Shown here one piece after another: positions 1 through 11,379 of a DNA stretch of 64,000 nucleotides (positions within the stretch are counted from its first letter, which is position 1; the number at the start of each line of letters is the position of its first letter). Under the pieces are notes generated by a model that was not told the DNA's origin, did not search any database, and saw nothing but the letters and a program-made list of their open reading frames with translations. Made by a program: the position numbers and the translations under genes. The DNA comes from Stutzerimonas nitrititolerans. GTDB taxonomy: Bacteria > Pseudomonadota > Gammaproteobacteria > Pseudomonadales > Pseudomonadaceae. The stretch spans positions 1-64,000 of the forward strand of contig NZ_RFFL01000017.1 in assembly GCF_003696285.1 (NCBI RefSeq), given 5' to 3'.

Positions 1-727
1 GCACGATGGACAGGCGATAGGAGTAGACCGGGCGCTCGGCCTGCTTGGGAACGAAGTAGTACATGATTCCCAGGAAGCCTGCGGTCAGGAAGAAGCCCAC
101 GGCGTTGTGGCCGTACCACCACTGCACCATGGCATCGGTGGCGCCGGCGTACAGCGAGTAGGATTTCATCGCGGTAACCGGGATTTCCAGGTTGTTGACG
201 ATGTGCAGGATCGCCACGGTCAGGATGAAAGCACCGAAGAACCAGTTGCCCACGTAGATGTGCTTGGTGGTGCGCTTCATCAGCGTGCCGAAGAACACCA
301 GGGCATAAGCGACCCAGACGATGGCGATCAGGATGTCGATCGGCCATTCCAGCTCGGCGTACTCCTTGGACGTGGTGAAACCCAGTGGCAGCGAGATCGC
401 GGCCAGCAGGATGACCAGTTGCCAACCCCAGAAAGTGAACGCGGCCAGCTTGGGCGCGAACAGAGTGGTCTGGCAGGTGCGCTGGACCGAGTAGTAGGAG
501 GTCGCGAACAGGGCACAGCCACCGAAGGCGAAGATCACCGCGTTGGTGTGCAGGGGGCGCAGGCGGCCGAAGCTGGTCCAGGGCAGGTCGAAGTTGAGTC
601 CGGGCCACGCAAGCTGGGCTGCGATGAAAACGCCGAGCCCCATCCCGACGATTCCCCACACCACCGTCATGATGGCGAATTGGCGGACCACCCTATAGTT
701 ATAGGCGGTACTGGTTGCTGTGTTCAT
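1..727 (-). CDS. ccoN: cbb3-type cytochrome c oxidase subunit I (5' part, cut by window edge)
   Basis: Reading the minus strand from an ATG at 727 gives an uninterrupted frame to base 1, so only about 242 N-terminal residues are present. It encodes the heme-copper catalytic subunit that reduces oxygen at the inner membrane. The N-terminus ([17 protein letters not shown]), a first membrane helix, the stretch [17 protein letters not shown] with a heme-ligand-type His, and later [20 protein letters not shown] with another conserved His are typical of CcoN. A modest GGA sequence lies upstream of the start. An FNR/Anr-like box at 834-847 fits low-oxygen control. The paralogue (CcoN1 or CcoN2) cannot be told because the ccoOQP genes lie outside the window. 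Confidence 0.93.
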   Translation of the reverse strand, partial: MNTATSTAYNYRVVRQFAIMTVVWGIVGMGLGVFIAAQLAWPGLNFDLPWTSFGRLRPLHTNAVIFAFGGCALFATSYYSVQRTCQTTLFAPKLAAFTFWGWQLVILLAAISLPLGFTTSKEYAELEWPIDILIAIVWVAYALVFFGTLMKRTTKHIYVGNWFFGAFILTVAILHIVNNLEIPVTAMKSYSLYAGATDAMVQWWYGHNAVGFFLTAGFLGIMYYFVPKQAERPVYSYRLSIV

Positions 728-808
728 GTATGGGCTTCCATCCACGGGTAGTGAGCAGTTTTTGTTGCGACAAGCAGTCATTTCTTTCATAGAAAGAGCG
801 AGGCAAGC

Positions 809-1495
809 ATGGTGAATGGGCACATGGCCGGTATTGACGCCGGTCAATACACGCAGGGTGGGGAAATACCGCAAATTGTCGCGGATCGGCCGGCTGGCGA
901 AACGTTGGCCAGCCTGATCCTGGCCCATGGCGCGGGTGCGCCGATGGACAGTCCGTTCATGCAGGAAATCACCGCGCGGCTTGTAGAACGCGGCATAGCG
1001 GTGTTCCGCTTCGAGTTCGCCTACATGGCCGAACGGCGCCTCACCGGTCGCAAACGACCGCCGAACCCGCAGGCGCAACTGCTGGAGCAGTGGCGGGAGG
1101 TGTATGAGCGGGTGCGACAGCAAGTCGCGGGCCGGTTGGCCATTGGCGGCAAGTCGATGGGAGGGCGCATGGCCAGCCTGCTGGCCGACGAGTTGCAGGC
1201 CGATGCGCTGGTCTGCCTGGGCTATCCCTTCTATGCGGCGGGCAAGCCGGACAAACCCCGTGTCGCACACCTGGCCGGGTTGCGCACGCCGACCCTGATC
1301 GTTCAGGGCGAACGCGATGCGCTCGGAGATCGGGCCAGCGTCACCGGCTATGCATTATCGCCGACCATCCAGCTGCATTGGCTTGCCGTGGCCGATCACG
1401 ATCTGAAACCGCTGAAGCGTTCGGGGCTGACCCATGAGCAGCATCTCGATGACGCGGCCAGCGCCGTCGCCGCGTTCATCGTAGCCAAGCGGTAG
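809..1495 (+). CDS. alpha/beta hydrolase of the KANL3/Tex30 type
   Basis: A 228-residue cytoplasmic hydrolase with no signal peptide. It shows the oxyanion-loop stretch [16 protein letters not shown], a nucleophile elbow GKSMGG with Ser116, Asp170 in GERDALG and His197 in DHDLKP, which together form a catalytic triad. This resembles the KANL3/Tex30 (COG3571-like) family, whose substrate is unknown. The ATG at 809 has a GAGG sequence a few bases upstream; an in-frame ATG at 824 is the alternative. The first 25 residues extend beyond the usual family start and overlap the Anr-type box, so the true start may be later. It is divergent from ccoN and convergent with aer. Confidence 0.8.
   Translation: MVNGHMAGIDAGQYTQGGEIPQIVADRPAGETLASLILAHGAGAPMDSPFMQEITARLVERGIAVFRFEFAYMAERRLTGRKRPPNPQAQLLEQWREVYERVRQQVAGRLAIGGKSMGGRMASLLADELQADALVCLGYPFYAAGKPDKPRVAHLAGLRTPTLIVQGERDALGDRASVTGYALSPTIQLHWLAVADHDLKPLKRSGLTHEQHLDDAASAVAAFIVAKR
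834..847. promoter_or_regulatory. Anr/FNR-type box upstream of ccoN
   Basis: TTGACGCCGGTCAA has perfect 5-bp inverted arms around 4 bases, matching the FNR-family consensus TTGAT-N4-ATCAA with T-to-C/A-to-G changes in both arms. Its centre lies 113 bp upstream of the ccoN start; a site at -41.5 would put transcription start near 799 and a leader of about 70 nt. It lies inside the first codons of the divergent hydrolase gene. Anr control of ccoN is established in Pseudomonas; this particular site is inferred. Confidence 0.6.
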
Positions 1496-1510
1496 AGCGC
1501 CCCGCTGTTG

Positions 1511-3079
1511 CTACCGGTTGAAGCGCTCCACCAGCGAATACTGTGCCTGGGCCGTGGTGGCCAGGTCCTCGCTGAGTTGCGCTGCGCTGCACGCGTCGCT
1601 CGACGTCTGGTCGGCGAGGCGCGCGATGGTGTTGACGTTCTGGTTGATCTCGTCGGCTACCGCGCTCTGCTGTTCGGTGGCCGAGGCGATTTGCGTCGTC
1701 ATGTCGATGACATTGGCCATGGCATCACCGATACCGGATAGCGTCTGGTCCGCCTGGATGACCTGCTCCACGCCATGGGTGGCCTGAATGCGGCCTTCCT
1801 CGGTGGTTTCCACGGCGTGGCGGGCCTGTAGCTGCAGTTTTTCGATCAGCTGGTGAATCTCACCGGTCGCCAGCGCCGTGCGCTGTGCGAGCTGGCGTAC
1901 CTCGTCGGCCACCACGGCGAAACCGCGGCCGCTGTCGCCGGCGCGGGCCGCCTCGATAGCGGCATTGAGCGCCAGCAGGTTGGTCTGATCGGCGACGTTC
2001 TTGATCACGTCGACTACCTTGCCGATTTCATCGCTGCCATGGGCCAACTGGTTCACCGCCTCGGCAGTTCGTGCGACCGAGTCGGACAGGCGCTGAATCG
2101 CTTCGCGCGTCTGTGCCGCCACATCCCGGCCTTGCTCGGTGAGCTGGTTGGCTTGCTGGGTGGCTTCGGCGGCGCGCGCGACGCTGCCGGCGACTTCCTG
2201 GGTCGTCGTGGCCATCTGGTTGATGGCGGTGGCGACCTGTTCGGTTTCCTGATGCTGTTGCGTCAGGCCGCTGGAGAAACTACGAGCCAGCGCGTCCGAT
2301 TGCCGGGCTTGGGCCTGCAGTTGAACGGCGCTGTCCTGCAGGCGTGTCAGGCAGGTTTTCAGGTGCGCTCGTTCGCTGAGCATGGCCATTTCCAGCTGGG
2401 CTTCAATGCCGCGGCTGTCGGTGTACATCGTTGCGATCAGAGGGTCGCTGGTGGTTTCCCGGGCGAGATACAGCAATCGTTTCAGGCCGCGTTGCTGCCA
2501 GTGCAGGCCGGCCAGCCCGAGGGGTACGGAGAGCAGGGCGGCAAGGGCGAAACCGAGGGAGTGATTCAACCAGGCGCCGATCACGAAGCCGAGCTGGCTG
2601 ACGAGAATGAAGGGCAGCCATTTGGTCAGCACCGGTAGCCAGCGGTCGCGCCTGGGCACGCCGCTCTTGCCGGCGTTGAGCCTTGCGTAGAGTGTCTCTG
2701 CCCGCTGTACCTGTTCAGGGGTGGGTTTTGTACGCACCGACTCGTAGCCGATTACCTTGCTCTGCATGTCCAGCACGGGTGTCACGTAGGCGTTGACCCA
2801 GTAGTGGTCGCCGTCCTTGCGGCGATTCTTGACCACGCCCATCCACGGCTTGCCCTGCTTGAGCGTGGCCCACATATGTTCGAACACCGCCGATGGCACG
2901 TCGGGATGGCGAATCAGGTTATGGGGCGCACGAATCAGCTCGGCGCGATCGAAGCCGCTGACTTCGGCGAAAATGTCGTTGCAGTAGGTGATCCGGCCTT
3001 TGAGATCGGTGGTCGAGACCAGGCGCTGCTGGTCGGGAAAAGCGTACTCACGCTGGGTTACGGGCTGGTTATTACGCAT
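1511..3079 (-). CDS. aer: aerotaxis receptor, PAS-containing methyl-accepting chemotaxis protein
   Basis: 522 residues. The N-terminal PAS domain (about residues 10-110) contains [16 protein letters not shown] and [15 protein letters not shown], the FAD-binding type found in Aer. A hydrophobic hairpin near residues 155-200 anchors it in the inner membrane, followed by a HAMP-like region and a methyl-accepting signalling domain with the hairpin tip [18 protein letters not shown]. Aer senses redox or oxygen state through FAD and signals to CheA/CheW. I prefer the ATG at 3079 ([11 protein letters not shown]) to a TTG two codons upstream. The gene is monocistronic, convergent with the hydrolase, and has a strong palindrome in its upstream region. 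Confidence 0.92.
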   Translation of the reverse strand: MRNNQPVTQREYAFPDQQRLVSTTDLKGRITYCNDIFAEVSGFDRAELIRAPHNLIRHPDVPSAVFEHMWATLKQGKPWMGVVKNRRKDGDHYWVNAYVTPVLDMQSKVIGYESVRTKPTPEQVQRAETLYARLNAGKSGVPRRDRWLPVLTKWLPFILVSQLGFVIGAWLNHSLGFALAALLSVPLGLAGLHWQQRGLKRLLYLARETTSDPLIATMYTDSRGIEAQLEMAMLSERAHLKTCLTRLQDSAVQLQAQARQSDALARSFSSGLTQQHQETEQVATAINQMATTTQEVAGSVARAAEATQQANQLTEQGRDVAAQTREAIQRLSDSVARTAEAVNQLAHGSDEIGKVVDVIKNVADQTNLLALNAAIEAARAGDSGRGFAVVADEVRQLAQRTALATGEIHQLIEKLQLQARHAVETTEEGRIQATHGVEQVIQADQTLSGIGDAMANVIDMTTQIASATEQQSAVADEINQNVNTIARLADQTSSDACSAAQLSEDLATTAQAQYSLVERFNR

Positions 3080-3182
3080 CGACAATCACGCCTGCAAGGT
3101 TATTCGTAAGGATGCACCTGAGCTGTTCTGGTTATCGTTTCAGGGCATAAGGACACAATCGGCTGTTGATGGGACCTCTTGA

Positions 3183-3218
3183 ATATAAAAAACTGATCGC
3201 CCGATCAGTTTTTTATAT
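3183..3218. terminator. AT-rich perfect palindrome, probable bidirectional terminator
   Basis: Two 17-bp arms (ATATAAAAAACTGATCG and its exact complement) flank a 2-base loop. Six A's begin the stem and six T's end it, so a rho-independent-type hairpin with a T-tract forms on either strand. It lies between aer and acnA and could end acnA-side transcription running toward aer. An operator role is possible but less likely, given the symmetrical A/T tracts. Confidence 0.6.
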
Positions 3219-3319
3219 GAGCCCCTGAAGCGCTTTCATTTTCCTGCAATCTTCGCCGTCTACTGTCAGCTCATGTCCGGGCGTTCTCGCAAGCGTGAAC
3301 GAAAGAAGTTTTACTGCCA

Positions 3320-3427
3320 GGGAACCGGACATGGCGCATGGAACGACCTGGGATGCAGCAGGATGGCAGGCGAACGAGGCTGAAGGATCGGCATGCGCCG
3401 GTGCGAAGGAACCGCACCGGCGTTTTC
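3320..3427 (+). ncRNA. candidate small RNA rich in GGA motifs, ending in a terminator hairpin
   Basis: Between aer and acnA, outside both genes, the plus strand carries seven GGA motifs in about 90 bases. Several are placed in potential loops, for example CCTG-GGATGCAG-CAGG. It ends in a 10-bp GC-rich hairpin (3396-3405 with 3413-3422) whose loop AAGGAAC holds another GGA, followed by TTTT at 3423-3426. This is the architecture of RsmY/RsmZ-type RNAs that bind RsmA/CsrA. TTTACT at 3310-3315 is a possible -10. No GacA box (TGTAAG-N6-CTTACA) was seen. It could instead be a known Pseudomonas sRNA family that I cannot name with certainty. The 5' end is a guess. Confidence 0.5.
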
Positions 3428-3460
3428 GTTCATACCCTGAGCAGGGGGTCCCTGGCTCGT

Positions 3461-6136
<2,676 letters not shown>

Positions 6137-6454
6137 TCGTCGTCTCCTTAAGCCCGCACGGTCGGGCAGGGTGAAGAAGGGCATGTCTTGACCTTAGCCC
6201 TCGGTGACGCATCTGGCCACGGAAGCCTGTACGAGGCAGCTCCGTGGCTATCGATTTGCAGGCTTGGTCGCGCATGGCGTGCCCGTTGTCCGGCGGCGTT
6301 TGCAACCGAGAGGGGCTTGCCTGCAACTGTTCACTGGACCGGGCGAACGAGCCTGGGGTTCCCGTTCTTTTCCGCCTGCGGCGTTGTCGGTGAGGTCCGG
6401 GGTGACCTGAAGCAGCGCTTGGGCGACAATGCCGCCCTGTTTCAGGAGTGACTC
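6137..6454. other. acnA-tusA divergent intergenic region, no gene seen
   Basis: About 318 bases hold the divergent upstream regions of acnA and tusA. Open frames exist here on both strands but have no ribosome site or recognisable product. No strong palindrome, terminator or regulator box stood out. Confidence 0.5.
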
Positions 6455-6706
6455 ATGTCCCAGACAGCCGAAATTGCAATCGACGCGACCCTTGACGCGA
6501 GCGGTCTCAACTGCCCCGAGCCGGTGATGATGCTGCACAACAAGGTGCGCGATCTGGAGGGGGGCGCACTGCTCAAGGTGATCGCCACGGATCCTTCGAC
6601 CCAGCGCGACATACCCAAATTCTGTGTTTTCCTCGGGCACGAGCTGGTCAGCCAGCAGGAGCAGGAAGGCACCTATCTATACTGGATCCGCAAGAAGAGC
6701 AGCTGA
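6455..6706 (+). CDS. tusA: sulfurtransferase TusA
   Basis: 83 residues of the TusA/SirA family. Cys20 in LNCPEPVMM is the persulfide-carrying cysteine of the CPxP motif; the rest ([20 protein letters not shown] and the YWIRKK end) tracks E. coli TusA closely rather than the YedF/YeeD paralogues. TusA accepts sulfur from IscS and hands it to TusD in the TusBCD-TusE-MnmA relay for 2-thiouridine at tRNA position 34; all these partners are encoded elsewhere in this window. CAGGAGTGACTC precedes the ATG. It is convergent with the LysR gene; the downstream six T's at 6715-6720 have only a weak stem before them. Confidence 0.9.
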   Translation: MSQTAEIAIDATLDASGLNCPEPVMMLHNKVRDLEGGALLKVIATDPSTQRDIPKFCVFLGHELVSQQEQEGTYLYWIRKKSS

Positions 6707-6718
6707 AAGGTAGCTTTT

Positions 6719-7639
6719 TTAGTTGGCGTCGCTGCCGAGCCCCTGCTGCGCCATGAGCTCGGCGACCCACTCGATGAACACCCGCAATTTGGTGCTGACG
6801 TGCCTGTTCGGTGGAAATGCCAGATACAGAGGCATGGTATCCAGCTGCCAGTCCTCGAACAGCGGCACCAGTTCGCCGCGCTGCAGATGTTCGCTAGCCA
6901 TGTATCGCGGTAGCCAGATGATGCCCAGACCGGCGACGCCGGCCGCAAGATAGGCATTGCCGTCGTCGACCGCGAGCACGTAGCGGCCCGCCACGCTGAT
7001 GTGCTCGTCGGCGCTGTGCATGACGTGCGGGAAGACCCTGCTGGCGCGCGCCCAGTGAAAACGCACGATGCGGTGGTGCGAGTCTTCCAGTTCCCGGGGG
7101 TGGGTAGGTGTTCCGGCGCGTTGCAGGTAGCTCGGAGCGGCATAAATCCCAAAGTGCAGTTCGCCCACGCGGCGCGCCATCAGCGATTGATCGGCCAGTT
7201 CGCCGCCGCGCACGACGCAATCCACGTTCTCTCTGATCAGGTCCACGTTGCGATCGCTCACGCCCATGTCGAGCTGGATGTCCGGGTAGCGTGCGTGAAA
7301 GTCCGGCAGGGCGGGTATCAGAATCAGGCGCGCCAACGGGCTGGGCACATCCAGCCTCAGCTTGCCGCGAGGAAGGGTAGCGGCGCTGGACAGGCTGGTT
7401 TCGGCATCGTCCATGTCGGCCAGCAGACGTACCACACGTTCGTAATAGGCGGCGCCATCAGCCGTGACGTTGACCTGGCGCGTAGTGCGGTTGAGCAACC
7501 TGACGCGCAGGCGCGCTTCGAGCTGCTGTACCAGCTGCGTCACGCTGGTCTTGCTCATGTGCAGGGTGGCCGCTGCCTTGGTGAAGCTGCCTGTCTCCAC
7601 CACGCGGGCGAAGGCCTGCATCGCGTCGAACCTGTCCAT
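6719..7639 (-). CDS. LysR-family transcriptional regulator
   Basis: 306 residues. Residues 1-60 form the winged helix-turn-helix (MDRFDAMQAFARVVETGSF, AATLHMSKTSVTQLVQQLEA), followed by a periplasmic-binding-like effector domain with the motif RVVRLLADMDDAETSL typical of the CrgA/DmlR-like LysR subgroup. The start at 7639 is supported by GGAGC upstream. It is divergent from the Rid-family gene with 135 bp between starts and may control it; the imperfect repeat GTTTG-N7-CAAAC at 7660-7676 is a candidate T-N11-A-type site. The effector is unknown. Confidence 0.88.
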   Translation of the reverse strand: MDRFDAMQAFARVVETGSFTKAAATLHMSKTSVTQLVQQLEARLRVRLLNRTTRQVNVTADGAAYYERVVRLLADMDDAETSLSSAATLPRGKLRLDVPSPLARLILIPALPDFHARYPDIQLDMGVSDRNVDLIRENVDCVVRGGELADQSLMARRVGELHFGIYAAPSYLQRAGTPTHPRELEDSHHRIVRFHWARASRVFPHVMHSADEHISVAGRYVLAVDDGNAYLAAGVAGLGIIWLPRYMASEHLQRGELVPLFEDWQLDTMPLYLAFPPNRHVSTKLRVFIEWVAELMAQQGLGSDAN

Positions 7640-7659
7640 CGAAGCTCCTGGCCAGAATT

Positions 7660-7676
7660 GTTTGGCATCTGCAAAC
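7660..7676. promoter_or_regulatory. candidate LysR operator between LysR and Rid genes
   Basis: GTTTG and CAAAC arms separated by 7 bases lie about 20 bp upstream of the LysR start and 100 bp upstream of the Rid gene. The spacing resembles the T-N11-A dyads used by LysR regulators. Inferred from position and symmetry only. Confidence 0.35.
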
Positions 7677-7774
7677 AGTGATGGGTGGACTCGCGAGTTT
7701 ATCCAGGCGCCGGAGACTTCTACAGTCTCGGCTCGATAAACAGGGCCGCCAACGGCCCAGGATGGAGGCAGATC

Positions 7775-8170
7775 ATGATGAGGGGTGATGTGGTTTTTCC
7801 CGAGGGGCGCCAAGCGCTCTATGAGCGCAACAGGTATTCCCCGGCGATTCGGTCGAACGGATTTCTGTTCGTTTCCGGGCAGGTCGGCAGTCGCGAGGAT
7901 GGTTCGCCCGAGCCAGATCTCGAGGCACAGGTCCGGCGCGCCTTCGACAACCTGAGTGCAATTCTGAGGGCCGCTGGCTGCACCTTCGAAGACGTGGTCG
8001 ATGTCACGGTCTTCATCGTCGACCCGGAATCCCATTTCGAGAAGATCTGGAGCGTGGTTCCCGAGTACTGGGGCGGCGCTCCACACCCGACATTGACGGC
8101 TGTGGGCGTGACCTGGCTCTACGGCTTCCAGTTCGAAATCAAGGTGATCGCTAAGCTGCCGGAAGCCTGA
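7775..8170 (+). CDS. Rid-family (YjgF/YER057c/UK114) protein, non-canonical
   Basis: 131 residues with the Rid fold signature (NRYSPAIRSNGFLFVSGQVG, DVTVFIVDPESHFEKIWSVV). Canonical RidA hydrolyses reactive enamine/imine intermediates and needs an Arg in the late RSAVxVxxLP-type motif; the equivalent stretch here reads HPTLTAVGVTWLYGFQFEI and lacks that Arg. It therefore probably belongs to another Rid subgroup with a different activity. The ATG at 7775 (or 7778) follows GGAGG at 7764-7768; the frame runs upstream but has no ribosome site there. Divergent from a LysR regulator. Confidence 0.8.
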   Translation: MMRGDVVFPEGRQALYERNRYSPAIRSNGFLFVSGQVGSREDGSPEPDLEAQVRRAFDNLSAILRAAGCTFEDVVDVTVFIVDPESHFEKIWSVVPEYWGGAPHPTLTAVGVTWLYGFQFEIKVIAKLPEA

Positions 8171-8209
8171 GGAAGGAGCGGGGGCTGTTCTGGTCGGGCA
8201 AGGCGCCGC

Positions 8210-8566
8210 TCAATCCCCGCGGTATTCGCAGCCGCTGGTGCAGGTCTCGTGGATCCGAACCCGCGACAGTTCGGGAAGCACGGGCTTCAGCTCGCCCCAG
8301 ATCCACTTCGCCAGATTCTCGCTGGTCGGATTTTCCAGGCCTGGCAGGTCGTTCAGGTAGTTGTGATCGAGGCGCTCATAGAGCGGCTTGAAGATGGCCT
8401 TGATCTCGCCGAAATCGCGAATCCAGCCGGTGTGCGGGTCGACCTCACCCTCTATATACAGCGCCACTCGGAAAGAATGGCCGTGGAGGCGGCCACACTT
8501 GTGCCCCTCGGGTACGTGCGGCAAACGATGCGCGGATTCGAACGTAAACTCTTTGAAGATTTCCAC
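8210..8566 (-). CDS. queD: 6-carboxytetrahydropterin synthase QueD
   Basis: 118 residues, normal for QueD/PTPS-I. It makes 6-carboxy-5,6,7,8-tetrahydropterin from dihydroneopterin triphosphate, the second step of queuosine synthesis. Zinc-binding histidines appear in ESAHRLP and GRLHGHSF, the catalytic Cys in HKCGR, the Asp/His pair in [10 protein letters not shown], and the C-terminal Glu in [10 protein letters not shown]. It stands alone, convergent with the Rid gene and divergent from the transporter at 8741. Confidence 0.93.
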   Translation of the reverse strand: MEIFKEFTFESAHRLPHVPEGHKCGRLHGHSFRVALYIEGEVDPHTGWIRDFGEIKAIFKPLYERLDHNYLNDLPGLENPTSENLAKWIWGELKPVLPELSRVRIHETCTSGCEYRGD

Positions 8567-8740
8567 TGGACTGGCTCACCCCAAGCAGGCCTCGACGGCC
8601 AAAGCGCGCATTTTATCTTCTTTTCTTCGCGACGGGGCCGAGAACGCGGATTGCCCGTCGCTCGGTTCTTTTGACACGGCTTGCCACGTGCTGCAAAGTA
8701 CGCCGCTTTTTGTCAGGTCTGCCAGTTACAAGGGGATGGT

Positions 8741-10057
8741 ATGAATGCGGTAGTCGCAGCGGTAGCGATCATGCTGGTTCTCAGCTTGTGCCGGGTTCAC
8801 GTGGTGGTGGCGCTCATAGCTGGCGCCATCGCGGGGGGACTGTTGGGCGGGCTGGGCATCGAGGGTAGCCTGGCTGCCTTCAACAAGGGTTTGGGTGGCG
8901 GTGCCACGGTCGCGCTTTCCTATGCATTGCTCGGCGCATTTGCCGTGGCGATCGGCAAGAGCGGATTGGCCCATGCACTGGCAGACAAGGTGCTGGCCGT
9001 ACTCGGTCGGAAAGAGGTGAGCGGTGGTGGCGCGGTCAAGTGGATGCTGGTCGGCCTGCTGCTGGCTGTGGCGATTTCGTCCCAGAACATCCTGCCGATT
9101 CATATCGCCTTTATCCCGCTGCTGGTTCCGCCACTGCTTTATGTGCTGACCAAGCTTCAGATCGATCGCCGGCTGATCGCCTGCGTCCTCACATTCGGTC
9201 TGATCACGCCGTACATGTTCCTGCCGGTCGGGTTTGGCAATATCTTCCTCAAGGAGATCCTGCTCGCCAACGTCGCCAAGAGCGGGGCAGATGTAGCGGG
9301 CGTCGCCGTTACTCAGGCCATGCTGATTCCGGCGCTGGGAATGGTCACCGGCCTGTTGATCGCGCTGTTCAGCTATCGCAAGCCGCGGGCGTACGAGTTG
9401 CAGAAAGTCGATGGCTCGGTGCAGGCGGGCGTCCAGTACAGCCCGCTGACGCTGCTCGTCGCGGGCGTCGCGATTGCGGTCGCTTTCGCCATTCAGTTGT
9501 GGCTCGACTCGATGATCATCGGCGCGCTGGCAGGCTTCGTGATCTTCTCGGTCTCGCGGGTAGTGCGTTGGCGCGAAGCCGATGACCTGTTTACCGAAGG
9601 CATGAAGATGATGGCGATGATCGGCTTCATCATGATCGCCGCCTCGGGTTTCGCCGAAGTCATGCGCGAGACCGGTCAGGTGAAAACGCTGGTCGATGCG
9701 TCAGCGCAATTGATTGGCAACAGCAAGGCGGTAGGCGCGCTGCTGATGTTGTTGGTTGGCCTGCTGGTGACCTTGGGCATAGGCTCGTCGTTTTCCACCG
9801 TCCCGATCATCGCCGCGATCTTCGTGCCTCTCAGCATGGAGCTGGGTTTCAGCACCCTGGCCATCGTCAGCCTGGTCGGAACCGCTGGCGCCCTGGGCGA
9901 TGCCGGCTCGCCAGCTTCCGACTCGACGCTGGGCCCGACGGCGGGGCTGAACGTGGATGGCCAGCACAACCATATCTGGGATACGGTGGTACCGACCTTC
10001 CTCCACTACAACCTGCCGCTGCTGGTATTCGGCTGGGTTGCGGCCATGGTGCTCTGA
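8741..10057 (+). CDS. YuiF/NhaC-like Na+/H+ antiporter family membrane protein
   Basis: 438 residues with about 11-12 hydrophobic segments. The N-terminus [16 protein letters not shown] followed by [17 protein letters not shown] and the glycine-rich [20 protein letters not shown] match proteins annotated as Na+/H+ antiporter family (YuiF-like, NhaC-related) in Pseudomonas. The transported ion or solute is not proven; relatives have been linked to Na+/H+ exchange or amino-acid transport. The start at 8741 follows AAGGGG; an upstream in-frame ATG has no such site. It stands alone, with a perfect hairpin 15 bp downstream. Confidence 0.8.
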   Translation: MNAVVAAVAIMLVLSLCRVHVVVALIAGAIAGGLLGGLGIEGSLAAFNKGLGGGATVALSYALLGAFAVAIGKSGLAHALADKVLAVLGRKEVSGGGAVKWMLVGLLLAVAISSQNILPIHIAFIPLLVPPLLYVLTKLQIDRRLIACVLTFGLITPYMFLPVGFGNIFLKEILLANVAKSGADVAGVAVTQAMLIPALGMVTGLLIALFSYRKPRAYELQKVDGSVQAGVQYSPLTLLVAGVAIAVAFAIQLWLDSMIIGALAGFVIFSVSRVVRWREADDLFTEGMKMMAMIGFIMIAASGFAEVMRETGQVKTLVDASAQLIGNSKAVGALLMLLVGLLVTLGIGSSFSTVPIIAAIFVPLSMELGFSTLAIVSLVGTAGALGDAGSPASDSTLGPTAGLNVDGQHNHIWDTVVPTFLHYNLPLLVFGWVAAMVL

Positions 10058-10072
10058 TACGCGACATCGAAA

Positions 10073-10101
10073 GTTGGATGTTGCAGCAAGCAACATCCAA
10101 C
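10073..10101. terminator. perfect 12-bp hairpin after the antiporter gene
   Basis: GTTGGATGTTGC and its exact complement flank the loop AGCAA. No T-tract follows on either strand, so it may be a transcript-end stabilising hairpin rather than a classical terminator. Confidence 0.45.
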
Positions 10102-10164
10102 GCTACTGCCTGCACTCCTTCCGGCGAACGTTGACTAAAAGGAACAACTACCGCGACAGGGTGC

Positions 10165-11226
10165 ATGATGGTCAACTCGAGGCTCGAACAGAAAGTATTC
10201 CTCGCTCTGTTGCTTGTCGTATCGGTGGCCTTCGGCTGGATACTCCTTCCTTTCTACGGTGCGGTGTTCTGGGCCGTGATCCTGGCGATCATCTTCGCCC
10301 CGATACAACGTCGTTTGCTCGCCCGCCTGAATGCTCGGCGGAACCTGGCAGCTCTTGCCACCCTGTTCATCTGCCTGTTGGTGGCGGTGCTGCCGGTCAT
10401 TCTCATTGCCGGGGTGCTGGTGCAGGAAGGCACGACGCTCTACAAGCAGATCGAGAGCGGTGAAATCGATATAGACAGCTTCGTCAGCCATGCGAAGGAG
10501 TTGTTGCCGGCATCCTGGCAAGCGCAGATGCAGCGTTTCGGGTTGGGCGACATGGACCAGATTCGCGAACGCCTGGCCAGTAGCGCCCTGCAGGGCAGCC
10601 AGTTCCTGGCGACCAAGGCCTTCAGTTTCGGGCAGGGTACCTTCCAGTTCATGCTGAGCTTCTTCCTGATGCTCTACCTGCTTTTCTTCCTGCTGCGCGA
10701 TGGCCGCGAACTGGTCGCTCGCATCCGAAAGGCGGTGCCGTTGAGCGATAACCAGAAGAGGCGACTGTTCAGCAAATTCACCCGCGTGGTTCGCGCCACC
10801 GTAAAGGGCAACATCGTCGTCGCGGCGACGCAGGGGGCACTGGGAGGAATCATTTTCGCGATACTGGGAATCCCCAGCGCGGTGCTCTGTGGTGTGCTGA
10901 TGGCTTTCCTGTCGTTGTTGCCTGCCGTCGGCGCCGGGGTAATCTGGACGCCCGTGGCGATCTATTTCCTGATGAAAGGCCTCATCGTACAGGGCGTGAT
11001 CCTGATTCTGTACGGCGTGCTGGTCATCGGTCTGGTCGACAATATCCTGCGTCCCATCCTGGTGGGCAAGGACACCAAGATGCCGGACTACGTGGTGCTG
11101 ATTTCCACGCTCGGTGGCTTGAGCCTGTTCGGACTGAACGGATTCGTCATCGGTCCGCTGATCGCTGCCTTGTTCATTTCGGCGTGGGGGCTGTTTACCT
11201 CGCCGGGGAATGAAAACGCTGCCTAG
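10165..11226 (+). CDS. AI-2E family transporter (PerM-like)
   Basis: 353 residues, with paired N-terminal helices, a soluble middle section (about residues 65-145), and a C-terminal run of helices including LSLLPAVGAGVIWTPVAIYFL and DNILRPILVGKDTKMPDYVV. This is the AI-2 exporter/PerM superfamily; members export autoinducer-2 or exchange Na+/H+, and the substrate here is unknown. ATG codons at 10165 and 10168 are both possible. The stop codon TAG lies within CTAG at 11223-11226, exactly where a small repeat element begins. Confidence 0.85.
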   Translation: MMVNSRLEQKVFLALLLVVSVAFGWILLPFYGAVFWAVILAIIFAPIQRRLLARLNARRNLAALATLFICLLVAVLPVILIAGVLVQEGTTLYKQIESGEIDIDSFVSHAKELLPASWQAQMQRFGLGDMDQIRERLASSALQGSQFLATKAFSFGQGTFQFMLSFFLMLYLLFFLLRDGRELVARIRKAVPLSDNQKRRLFSKFTRVVRATVKGNIVVAATQGALGGIIFAILGIPSAVLCGVLMAFLSLLPAVGAGVIWTPVAIYFLMKGLIVQGVILILYGVLVIGLVDNILRPILVGKDTKMPDYVVLISTLGGLSLFGLNGFVIGPLIAALFISAWGLFTSPGNENAA

Positions 11227-11266
11227 GCTCCGGCGCGGACGCGTACGAAACGGGAACGGACCCTAG
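11223..11266. repeat. small CTAG-flanked repeat related to the MITE ends
   Basis: CTAG at 11223-11226 overlaps the stop codon of the upstream gene and CTAG recurs at 11263-11266. Just inside the second copy, on the minus strand, lies GGTCCGTTCCCGTTTCG, close to the MITE end GGTCTGTTGACGTTTCG at 61581 and identical to a palindrome at 27991-28045. Probably a decayed or minimal relative of the same repeat family. Confidence 0.5.
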
Positions 11267-11302
11267 TGCCGTTGCGTCGGCGAAGCCCCTGAAGCTCAAA
11301 CG

Positions 11303-11329
11303 AAAAAAGCCCCGGCGAATGCCGGGGCT
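11303..11329 (-). terminator. rho-independent terminator of aceA
   Basis: On the minus strand AGCCCCGGC, a 4-base loop and its complement are followed by TTTTTT. It lies about 50 bp past the aceA stop. Confidence 0.9.
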
Positions 11330-11379
11330 CTCGTATCAGCACCTGCCTGGCCCGAAGGCCAGGCGGCAAACCGTTCCGC

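Noticed and set aside
6188-6451. Possible 87-codon gene just upstream of tusA
   Set aside because: No ribosome site, no domain, overlapping frames on both strands of similar length; treated as intergenic.
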